Part shown: one piece after another, positions 17,520 through 26,600 of the stretch
Layout: every line of letters starts with the position of its first letter
How positions within the stretch are numbered: position 1 is the stretch's first letter
Virus record (IMG/VR): IMGVR_UViG_3300023210_000056
Coordinates: 1-48,433 of that record
Source: a virus
Direction: 5' to 3' (one strand)
Length of the DNA stretch: 48,433 nt
Translations under genes and position numbers: made by a program
The notes under the pieces: generated by a model
Seen by the model: the letters and a program-made list of their open reading frames with translations, nothing else
The model's database searches: none
Told to the model about the DNA's origin: nothing

Positions 17520-18883
17520 CTAAATTGACCACTACCATTACTAGGTAGTAACAACTTATTAAATGTTGTTGAGGTAACAAAAGTAACTGGGTCTAACCCT
17601 AACATATGAGATAAGTCTTTTACTAATGAATCTGGAATATTATCTTTTTTATTGTATGTTACAACATGTGCAAATTTAATTCCGTTAATATATTTTTTAA
17701 CTTCATCAAACTCCACACCATATACCCTAAGTAATTTAGTCGCTTTTTCACCATTTAAAGTTAAATCATCTGCACCCCCTCTAGGTACTGTATCAAAACT
17801 ACTTATTGCTTCGGTGGTGTATTTTCTGATTATGATATCTGTTTTACTATCATCTAAATTAGTACCAACAGTGTTAATTTTATCTAAATACGATAAATAA
17901 AAACTATCGAAGAAATTTAAGTTATAACCATCTTCAAGTATTGGAAATAATAGTGTTTCTTTATATGTAGTTATTAAACCTTCATCTGTTGCCTTTGTTG
18001 CAATAATTATTGAGTTATATGGTGGATTAGTCTCTCTAGTTAATATATTACTTTGGAAGTCGTTAAGTGACGTAAAAAACCCCTCTCTTTCAGTTTCATT
18101 TGGTTTAATAAAATATGGGATAGAAGCGTCAACATTTGTAAATAGAAATGATAGTGTAGGTATATATATACCAGTTAATTCAGGAAATGGGTTTCCATCA
18201 ACAACAATTACAATGTCTGAATTAGTGGTTTGTGTTGATGGTGTAATATTTTTTATGTTTTTACTAATACCATTATGTTCGATTAGATAAGAACTATAAT
18301 TTACAGTAAAATTTCTAAGTTTGTTTGACGTATCATCTGTTGGTACATATTTAGAGTCTAATGTATATTTAATCCCATAAGGGTTAACAAAAAATCGACT
18401 ATTAACTGTGAATGTTGATTCATCTTTAGAGATATCATAAACGTAATTAGTTATATTATTACCTGTAACACTACCTACCTTATTATCTACATATATTGCT
18501 GCTGGCCAATTATTTTGTACCTCTAATAGAGAAGATTTTATAAGTTCTTCTGATGATCCATACCATATATAACTTAGTGGATTAGTAATGTCTAAATTTA
18601 GTTTAGCCTTTATATTCTTCTGAATGGTTTCTTCAGTAGGATCTATAACAATATCATCTAAACAATATAATTTAGATTTTGCACTTTGTTTAAATAATAC
18701 ATCTGGTTTAGGTTCTAAATTTATATCTATTGAAAAATTACCATTAGTAAAAAGCGTAGTACCACCTTCACTAGTGAGTTGTAACCCTACTAAATCAGGA
18801 CTAAAATTCCTATATTCAATATTATTATTGAAAAATATTCTTTTTGCGTACCCAGCAACTTTTATTCTATTATTTTCAGCCAT
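17486..18883 (-). CDS. Giant tail/baseplate protein, 5' part (465 aa)
   Basis: This is the N-terminal part of the giant tail gene, cut off by a frame change just before its stop. Residues ~385-440 (KATKLLRVYGVEFDEVKKYI, then FAHVVTYNKKDNIPDSLVKDL) resemble the region of large phage tail proteins that precedes a GTRKAIEFLFRFIGAP segment. That segment is encoded here in the other frame. The last codons (SVLQLIILKNK) are probably out of frame and not part of the native protein. It starts seven bases after the 300-aa structural gene. Joined, the protein would be about 2760 residues. Confidence 0.78.
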   Translation of the reverse strand: MAENNRIKVAGYAKRIFFNNNIEYRNFSPDLVGLQLTSEGGTTLFTNGNFSIDINLEPKPDVLFKQSAKSKLYCLDDIVIDPTEETIQKNIKAKLNLDITNPLSYIWYGSSEELIKSSLLEVQNNWPAAIYVDNKVGSVTGNNITNYVYDISKDESTFTVNSRFFVNPYGIKYTLDSKYVPTDDTSNKLRNFTVNYSSYLIEHNGISKNIKNITPSTQTTNSDIVIVVDGNPFPELTGIYIPTLSFLFTNVDASIPYFIKPNETEREGFFTSLNDFQSNILTRETNPPYNSIIIATKATDEGLITTYKETLLFPILEDGYNLNFFDSFYLSYLDKINTVGTNLDDSKTDIIIRKYTTEAISSFDTVPRGGADDLTLNGEKATKLLRVYGVEFDEVKKYINGIKFAHVVTYNKKDNIPDSLVKDLSHMLGLDPVTFVTSTTFNKLLLPSNGSGQFSVLQLIILKNK

Positions 18884-18889
18884 TTAATT

Positions 18890-19792
18890 TTAAAAATTTG
18901 TTATGTCATCAAAGTCTTTAGTAGGGTCAATAGTAAATTTCTGTTCTCTTACTTCATATAATGGTTTACCAGTAAACTGATCTTTAACTTCGAATAAATT
19001 ATATTGTTTATAAATTTGGTTACCAAAGTTATATATAGTATAAATACCATCATCTAAAGATTTTGTTTGATTAGAGTATAGTGCGTATGCCAATGATTCA
19101 TCATCATATTCAACCATCTCTATTTCTAACATAACTGGATTAAAAAATGTGTTTGTAATTATTACACTTTGCTGTGGATTCCCAATAAATGGGACTGCAT
19201 TAGGTTTTATAGATGGTGCAGATGAAGGTGTTAATGTACAAAAAACAGTGGTAGAATTATCATTAAATGTATATGCTTGTGAAGCATTATCGTTACCTTG
19301 ATTTTGGGTTATTGGTAAAGCCCTATTATTTGAAGTAATGATTCTAAATAAATTTTGTATCTTATCTTGAGCAACGCCCGTTACCTCCTTTAGATATTCT
19401 ATTCTATACCCAACTAAATTACCATTCTCAAACCTACTTTGTAGTTCTGTTGGTATTTGGTTAATGTCAAATGCTAACCCTTTTACGTCTTGATTATCAA
19501 TTAGTACCCCACAATCTTGTATTGTAGTTCTTATTTCTTTTGGTCTTATCATTATAGTATAAAACCCTTTACTACCAAAAACTGATGTAGGTAATTTTAA
19601 AGTATATAACCCCCCTAATATTTCATTTACATTATTAGGTGTCGTTGCAGGTATTAAAACTTCTGCTGGATCTAATGATAATAATTCCACAGAAGTAATT
19701 AATTCCCTATTAGGGGTATAACTATATAATATCTCTACATCATCAACAGATACATCTGCTGGTCTTATTGTTCCGTAATTTCCTGTCGCCAT
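18890..19792 (-). CDS. Structural protein of the tail/baseplate block, 300 aa
   Basis: The product begins MATGNYGTIRPADVSVDDVEI and is not recognised by family. It is soluble, beta-rich in composition, and without membrane segments. It lies in the gap-free baseplate gene run, six bases before the giant tail gene and eleven after the 301-aa gene, so it is almost certainly a virion component. The IMIRPKEIRTTIQDCG segment and the conserved-looking ENGNLVGYRIEYL stretch are the best handles for profile comparison. It could correspond to a T4 wedge protein of similar size (gp8 or gp9), but I see no direct similarity. Confidence 0.6.
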   Translation of the reverse strand: MATGNYGTIRPADVSVDDVEILYSYTPNRELITSVELLSLDPAEVLIPATTPNNVNEILGGLYTLKLPTSVFGSKGFYTIMIRPKEIRTTIQDCGVLIDNQDVKGLAFDINQIPTELQSRFENGNLVGYRIEYLKEVTGVAQDKIQNLFRIITSNNRALPITQNQGNDNASQAYTFNDNSTTVFCTLTPSSAPSIKPNAVPFIGNPQQSVIITNTFFNPVMLEIEMVEYDDESLAYALYSNQTKSLDDGIYTIYNFGNQIYKQYNLFEVKDQFTGKPLYEVREQKFTIDPTKDFDDITNF

Positions 19793-19803
19793 AATTTATT
19801 TTT

Positions 19804-20709
19804 TTATATTCTTACTTTTCCACCTCTATTTGTGTCTATATCATTTGTAGTTTTTAATTCAGATAATATCGCATGTCTTTCAAATATATCGGCTACACCT
19901 CTATTAATAAATACTACACTCTTAACTTCTGGCTTAAAAACTATACCTAAATATTCTTCTTTTTTTATTATTGCACTTAAACTCTCATTATTTAGGTTCC
20001 AACCACCACCATTAGATTTAAAATCTGTTTTAAAAAATGAGATATTTTTACCATATTCATCTATTGCGTTCACATATTCTTTTTTATATGTAGTAAATTC
20101 AATACCTGATTTTATTTCGTTTATTATACCTTGCTGATACTCCGAAACTTCGATAGGATTCGATCCTATCATATACGTTGTCTTATTTAAATTTTCACCT
20201 ATTACACCATTAAATAATGTATTAGAATTGTCAGAAGTGTTTAAATAAGGTACATAGATAGGGTTACCATTCGCATCTACCCTATATGATCGAACTTGAT
20301 TTAGGTACCCATCATCAGTGTTACCAGTTAGGGTGTTATTTGCTGTCAAATAAAAATTTAATGGTGCACCCGCCAATCTCCCATAAGTAAAGGAATTAAA
20401 ATCAGATGGTGGAAATGGTAATGTCGTATCTGATGGTTCAAAAGGATTATCCGTAAATAATCCCATATCATCAATGTCTTGAGTTATATATAAATCAATG
20501 TTTATTGTATTTAATATTTTTTGACCAAAACTATTTAAAATAAAATCTCCGTTATTATCTACCTTATAATCTGGAATCTTACCATAAAAATATTTAGGAT
20601 TATTTTCATCGATAATTGTTTTACCTTCCGCATTAGTGATTAAAACACTCTTAGGTATACTTCTAATCGTATAATTTTCTAAACTTATTTTTTTTCTAAT
20701 ATATTCCAT
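19804..20709 (-). CDS. Structural protein of the tail/baseplate block, 301 aa
   Basis: The protein starts MEYIRKKISLENYTIRSIPK and is not recognised. Its C-terminal part (AIIKKEEYLGIVFKPEVKSV, then FINRGVADIFERHAILSEL) looks well ordered, while the middle is Asn/Asp/Gly-rich with probable loops. It is co-directional and nearly contiguous with its neighbours in the baseplate run, which is the basis for calling it structural. A TATTTATA box lies six bases before its start. The codons for the MIGSNPIE segment also form a perfect 8-bp inverted repeat at 20152-20170. Confidence 0.58.
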   Translation of the reverse strand: MEYIRKKISLENYTIRSIPKSVLITNAEGKTIIDENNPKYFYGKIPDYKVDNNGDFILNSFGQKILNTINIDLYITQDIDDMGLFTDNPFEPSDTTLPFPPSDFNSFTYGRLAGAPLNFYLTANNTLTGNTDDGYLNQVRSYRVDANGNPIYVPYLNTSDNSNTLFNGVIGENLNKTTYMIGSNPIEVSEYQQGIINEIKSGIEFTTYKKEYVNAIDEYGKNISFFKTDFKSNGGGWNLNNESLSAIIKKEEYLGIVFKPEVKSVVFINRGVADIFERHAILSELKTTNDIDTNRGGKVRI

Positions 20710-20715
20710 ACTATA

Positions 20716-20723
20716 TATAAATA
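20716..20723 (-). promoter_or_regulatory. TATTTATA box, possible late promoter
   Basis: The minus strand reads TATTTATA in the 16-base gap before the 301-aa structural gene, six bases from its ATG. Confidence 0.35.
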
Positions 20724-20725
20724 CA

Positions 20726-21622
20726 CTAAGGTGTAATTTGCCAAAATGTTAATGTCGGTATAGTACCTAAAGGGAAGGGGTTTAAATTCACTGCAGGTGG
20801 TGTATACGTTGGGTTCGACTGTTTAGTGTTAGGGGTGAATTTATATTTATATACCCCATTATCGTTTTTTAATATTACTTTTAGGTAAAATATACCATCT
20901 TCACCTTCTAAATTACTAATAGTGATATTATTTGGATCAATATATCTAGAAGGTGCCAATTCATAAATTTTACCATTGGCAGAATTGTTAAATTGTAAAG
21001 TGGCGTACATTTCATATTCTTGATTAGGGGAATTATCTACTAAATCTTGAAACCAATATATATGAAACCCCTCATGAATTTCATCTGGTTGTAGCACTGG
21101 ATCACCTAAACGAAACGATATTGGTGATTCGTTAATAGATTTAGGAAACCCAAAATTGTTTTCTTGATCACTACCAACTTGAGTATAAATATCTGCGAAT
21201 GTTAATAATTGATTCCTACCACTATAAGGGTTATCAAAGAAAGATATTCTCATAAAGGAGTTTATAAATCTATTGGTTCTACAAAAAATATCATCGAAAA
21301 CAAACCCTAAGTCCGCATAAACACCAGGTTGTGCCCCAACGCCCCTATGTGATGGACTACCTAAATCAATACTTTCTGGAGTATAAAAATTAAGGTTAAT
21401 TTTAAACCTATCTATAACATCCCAATTATTATCAGCGGGTTTAAATATAATTTTTTTATAGTCAACTATTGGGTTTATAGACTTTTCTATTTCGTCTTTT
21501 ACAAACTTATCTTGTATTAATTCAGAATTATCCACAGGGAAAAAATTACTACCCAATGATATATCTATGGTAGTACCACTACCTATATTACCTATTAATA
21601 TTTTTCTTTTATCAACAAACAT
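20726..21622 (-). CDS. Structural protein of the tail/baseplate block, 298 aa
   Basis: The product (MFVDKRKILIGNIGSGTTID...) is unrecognised. It contains a YSGRNQLLTFADIYTQVG segment and an EGFHIYWFQDLVDN segment, and ends Pro-rich (NLNPFPLGTIPTLTFWQITP). Its start overlaps the stop of the 672-aa gene by 11 bases, so the two are probably translationally coupled and made in fixed ratio, as expected for partners in one assembly. No signal peptide or membrane helix is seen. The virion role is inferred only from position. Confidence 0.58.
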   Translation of the reverse strand: MFVDKRKILIGNIGSGTTIDISLGSNFFPVDNSELIQDKFVKDEIEKSINPIVDYKKIIFKPADNNWDVIDRFKINLNFYTPESIDLGSPSHRGVGAQPGVYADLGFVFDDIFCRTNRFINSFMRISFFDNPYSGRNQLLTFADIYTQVGSDQENNFGFPKSINESPISFRLGDPVLQPDEIHEGFHIYWFQDLVDNSPNQEYEMYATLQFNNSANGKIYELAPSRYIDPNNITISNLEGEDGIFYLKVILKNDNGVYKYKFTPNTKQSNPTYTPPAVNLNPFPLGTIPTLTFWQITP

Positions 21623-23630
21623 CGTCTACGTTTTTTTGTTTTAATAATGATAAATCAACACAACCACCCGCCACATCTCTTTTTCCTAATTCATATGAAC
21701 CAATAAAATCTGCTAAGTTAACATCTATTTTTAATAAGGTTAACCCATTATAATTAGTTAAATTTGTTACACCCCCACCTGCAAAAGCAATTAATGTAGG
21801 ATCTTCAAAACTATAATTTAAAAATGTTGGGTCAGTTAAGTATTGGGTAAATCTTTGTTCATCATTCGCTGGTGCAGTAGCACCTAAAGTAATTTCTTCA
21901 CCTATTATTATAAACTCGCAAGGTGGATCTTGTCTTTGTAAATAAAATCTTTTATCTAAGTTAATATAATGTGCACCACTTTCAAATGGGTAATCAACAC
22001 CACCCCCAGTAGTATCTACTTCACCTATCTCTAATAAATCCCTCCACTTAAATACATTTGGTGCTATCTCTGTAGCGTAACTAGGTATACCGAATGATTT
22101 TCTAAGATTGTCTAAATCTAATCTATCTGTTATTTTATATTTATCGATAACATATTGTAAATCTACTATAGGGTTTATGAAATTAGAGAATTCTCTTATT
22201 TGTATTCTATTAAAAGGTTTATATATGTACCCCTCTCTTTTATCTTCTTTATTACTATCAATTAAGTTTAAATGTTCTCTATATATAGTATTAATCCTGT
22301 GGTGTACTAATTCAAGTCTTCTTTCTAATAATTCACTTTCATTGTATTCTACAATATCTCCATCGAATATGTCATCTGATTCATCAATATTAGGGTACCA
22401 TTCGTTATTGATAAACGTTGGGTCACCATATGATCTAACATTATAATTAACGTTCTCATTATTTTCAATGTCATAACCACCAATAATAGGAGTCCAAAAC
22501 CTATTTTTTAGATTAACTGGTAAGTTTTCTTGTTGTTCCAACCAATATTGTGAATTAACTGAGGTTGTGTCAGTATCTGAGTCATTTTTAATAATAGTGA
22601 AATATAATTCACTTAAAGGTCTACCTAAATTGTCAACTAACCCATCAACGTCTACATCTTTTTTAAAGTTAAATGATGAAATTTTATCATCATAATAAGA
22701 AACACCAAAAGCTGCAGGATAAACATCATAATCTTTATAGTTAGAACTAGTTAAACTTTTAAACTCTCTAACGTAGTATTGTGATAGTTTATCTTGAACC
22801 ACTCTTTTTATAGTAGATACACCGATAGTAAAATCAATGTCTAACGGATTTAAATCTATTATAAAGGTTCTGAATTTTAAATCATTAGTTTGGTTACCTA
22901 ATTTAAAAACTCTATAGGTTTTTTGTGTTAACACTAAAGTTTGGTTAGGTGTGTTATCTATGAAATTAAATAAACTTATTTCATCTTGATCTGATAAACC
23001 ATGATTCATAGCGGTTTTAAACCCAACATAATCCCTACCATTTAAATTAACTATAAATTTTTCTATTATAGGTACCCCATTTTTTAATGTCACACCATCA
23101 TTATTTCTAACTAATGTTATGTCTTTACTTCTAAATGGGTATGTAACTTTAAACAAATAATTAGGTACCCCATCACTATCTAACATACTTAGTCTATTGT
23201 AACCAGGATCAAATGGTAAAAATTCACATAACGCACTTTTATTATCATTAAATTGTAACGCAGATTCATCCAACTCATCGTTATAATACCCTATCCACCC
23301 ATCTTTTTCGAAAATATCATTAGTTAATATTTTTTTGGCATCAAATGAGGGTTCAATACCACTTGTACCAAACTTAAAACTACGACTTATTTTTATATTA
23401 TCATTATAAAGTGGATTTGATATTATAGGAATTACATTACCATAGAATCTATAAATTGTACTTTCCTTTCTTTCTTTTATAAATTGATCAAACTGGTTTA
23501 TATTAGTACTTATATCATTTAATGGTATAGGTTTGTTAGTACTATCCATACCAAATTGTATCTGACTATTAACATTAATAGAGTTATAGGATTTTGTTTT
23601 ATTTAATAATATTTTATTTGTTTTATCCAT
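21612..23630 (-). CDS. Structural protein of the tail/baseplate block, 672 aa
   Basis: This 672-residue protein (MDKTNKILLNKTKSYNSINV...) is unrecognised. It is rich in Asp, Asn and aromatic residues, with an internal basic helix-like segment (SELLERRLELVHHRINTIYR, near residue 430-450). It ends with a short CVDLSLL...DVC segment. It lies between the 1651-aa and 298-aa structural genes, overlapping the latter by 11 bases. A baseplate wedge or tail role follows from context only. A TATTTATA box lies four bases before the ATG. Confidence 0.58.
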   Translation of the reverse strand: MDKTNKILLNKTKSYNSINVNSQIQFGMDSTNKPIPLNDISTNINQFDQFIKERKESTIYRFYGNVIPIISNPLYNDNIKISRSFKFGTSGIEPSFDAKKILTNDIFEKDGWIGYYNDELDESALQFNDNKSALCEFLPFDPGYNRLSMLDSDGVPNYLFKVTYPFRSKDITLVRNNDGVTLKNGVPIIEKFIVNLNGRDYVGFKTAMNHGLSDQDEISLFNFIDNTPNQTLVLTQKTYRVFKLGNQTNDLKFRTFIIDLNPLDIDFTIGVSTIKRVVQDKLSQYYVREFKSLTSSNYKDYDVYPAAFGVSYYDDKISSFNFKKDVDVDGLVDNLGRPLSELYFTIIKNDSDTDTTSVNSQYWLEQQENLPVNLKNRFWTPIIGGYDIENNENVNYNVRSYGDPTFINNEWYPNIDESDDIFDGDIVEYNESELLERRLELVHHRINTIYREHLNLIDSNKEDKREGYIYKPFNRIQIREFSNFINPIVDLQYVIDKYKITDRLDLDNLRKSFGIPSYATEIAPNVFKWRDLLEIGEVDTTGGGVDYPFESGAHYINLDKRFYLQRQDPPCEFIIIGEEITLGATAPANDEQRFTQYLTDPTFLNYSFEDPTLIAFAGGGVTNLTNYNGLTLLKIDVNLADFIGSYELGKRDVAGGCVDLSLLKQKNVDDVC

Positions 23631-23634
23631 TTAT

Positions 23635-23642
23635 TATAAATA
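23635..23642 (-). promoter_or_regulatory. TATTTATA box, possible late promoter
   Basis: The minus strand reads TATTTATA filling the whole 12-base gap between the 1651-aa gene's stop codon and the 672-aa gene's start, where coding cannot explain it. Confidence 0.38.
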
Positions 23643-26600
23643 TTAACCTGCTTGTGTATTTGAACCTATTGTGCTTCCAGCGGTTGGACCACCACCACCA
23701 ATAGTCCCTGGACCACTAGGTGTTGTATTACTAATTATTTCGTTTTGTATTAGTGTTTCACCTAAACAAGTTTTATACACAGTAAATGGGTTATTTTTTG
23801 GGTTATTTAAGTCAGGTGAGTTATTAATATTTTCCGACACATTATTATTAGATGAACCTACACCTTGTAGTGTCACTGCATTTATTTTATCAGCAAAGAA
23901 TTTCCCAACTGTTTTATGTAACGATGTTTTTCCAGGAACCAAACCAAAGTATAAGTGGTATGGTGTTTGACTTCTATTAAATCTAATACCATTTATGTTG
24001 GATGCCCCATTATTATCATCGTCTATATTATCTACACCACCTGGGTGTGAATTTAACCCAAAATTAATTGTTCCCGAATCGTTCCCACTATTATCATTAT
24101 TAGGGTAGTTTATAAAATTTGATGTTTGTCCTGGAGATAAACCATAAAAATAATCAGGGTCTTCGTTTGGTTTAATATACCCACATGCATCTCCTGGAAT
24201 AAATGAATCACCATCATTATATTCAGATTTTACTATTTCAGATGTTTCTTCTAGCTGGTAATAAAGATTTTCACCATCAGTTAATGTTATTTCTGGATAT
24301 GTTTGATAATCATTATCAAACTCTATCGATCCTGGTCTAGTATGGTGGAATGACGAATCTCCTTTGAATCCGTTAAATCTTCTACAAAAATACCCCCTTA
24401 AATCCTCGTCATGATCAAACCTAACAAAACAATTACCTATCTCTACACCAATATCATTTTTATCTATCATTTCTACACCAATCTGAGATTGATTAACTGT
24501 TGCTAAAGTGTTTGTACACACTACGGAAAAACAACCAAATTCTACATATGCTCTTAAGTTTAAAGATGAATCTTTCTTATCTTCAAATTTAGTAAATTCT
24601 CTTAATGTACCATCATCATCAGTATTATTGATACCATCTGGACCATCATAACTACCAAAACTACCTACAACTTTTGATCGATATTTTGTATCTTCAAAAC
24701 TCAAATTAAATGTTGTTGGTTCTAATTGATCCATTATAAATGGTACATCATCAATATCACAATACACAGTACTACCCAATTCCATAATTGTTGTGGGTAA
24801 TATTAAGTTACCCTTATATTCGTCTTCATTAAATTTTGAATCCCCTACCTCTGGCATTATTCTTGGTGTATAATAAATCTCTTCATCATTGTATGATATT
24901 AACCCATGTTCTATAACTGCACCATTATAATTCTGTATCTCGCTTTGGCTTGTACTTTTACAAGGTGCTACACCATTACTACCACAATCCGTATCGCAAT
25001 TATTACCCTCACAAAATTCACCCACACCACTATTAATAGTACAACCTACAAAATCTTCTTCATTTGTTTCATCATTATCTGACTCTACGGGTACATCAAT
25101 TACACCATTATCTGGGACATCTGCTGGGGAAACAATACCATTACAATCTAAAGAAGTTTTAAAATACTCTTTTCGTTCTATTAACCTAGTGTTATTACAC
25201 ACATTTCTATAGTGTCCATGTCCACCTATATTTTCCCAAGAAGTGTTTCCATTACCATCTTCAACTTCAATATATTCTGGTTTTCCATGTTCGGTATATA
25301 CTTTATTATCCTTTATATTGTAATTAATATTTAAACCATTAAATAAATTTTGGAAATCTACATATGAGTCGAATACTATATTACAACCATCTCCATTTTC
25401 AGTTGTCCCTTTATTCTTATTAGTACCTGGAAAACTAAAGTCTTTTATTGCTAAATTTAAATTATATTGCTCATTATCATTTTCTGCAGTACCATACCAT
25501 TGAGTAACTCTTTTTCCCTTTATTTTAGCGACACACCCACCAACAGATATCGTAGGATTTGAAAACGGGAAGGATGGGATTTTAATCCTCCATTGTAAGA
25601 AATATGGGTCACCTTGATACTCTTCAGAGTTTTTTATTCTACAATCAAAATCACAAAATTTATCTTTTTTAATTTGACCAAATTTTCTTTTACTTTTCTT
25701 TAATTTATAGTTTCTTTTAACTAATGGGAAATATAAAGATCCACCAACCCAATCATTATAAAAATCAAATTTTAACATTTTCAACCAAACAGCTAATGGT
25801 TCTAATATACAAGATATCCAATCTTTTATTCCTGGTGTTTGTAACCCACCACAATTAACACAGCTAAATGGTACAACATAATTTTTATTACATTTAGTTG
25901 GCGCAAATGGAGTGGGTATTAATGTAGTTATTAACCATTCTTTATTCTCATCTGCACATTTAAGTGGTATTAATGGAATTTTAATACAACAATCACAACA
26001 ACATTGACTATTATTTCCACATTGTGCTGGGTTATTAGTATCTCCATTGTCATCTTCACATCCAAATTCAAACCCATCTCCTGGACAACAACTATGTGGT
26101 TGACCTTCTGGACAAGAGGGTTGACATTTTTTACATAATAACCCACTGAGTAAACATTTAAATTTAAATGTCCAACACGACCCTAAAAATTTAAATTCAC
26201 CATCCGCACATTCTGTACCTATATCACATTTTTTACAATTATTTTGTATCCCATTTAAGGATGGTTCGACAAACCAATTTAAATCACCACCTGAACCAGC
26301 TGCTTGATAAAAAAAAGTTCGGAATAAAACGTTTTCATAAACAGTGTCAGACGATTGATTATATAATAAAACATATTGTTTTATCATATAATATCCAGAC
26401 TGACCATTAGGTGATGAATATTCCCCTATTTGTTGTGATGAAGATGTGTTACTACCATTAGGTAATAATGCACCCGCTGACCAACCTGGTGTACCTCCAG
26501 GGGGGCAGTAAGGGGCATATATATATAAATCATCTCCATCCCCTAAATATGTTTCAGTCGATGAGTTATAAAGTTTTAAAGGTTTCCAAGATGATAACCC

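Noticed and set aside
20152-20170. Perfect 8-bp inverted repeat GATAGGAT-TCG-ATCCTATC, with a tRNA T-arm-like TTCGA core
   Set aside because: It lies inside a long coding frame, has no other cloverleaf arms around it and no U-tract. It is explained as chance within codons for MIGSNPIE; at most a coding hairpin.
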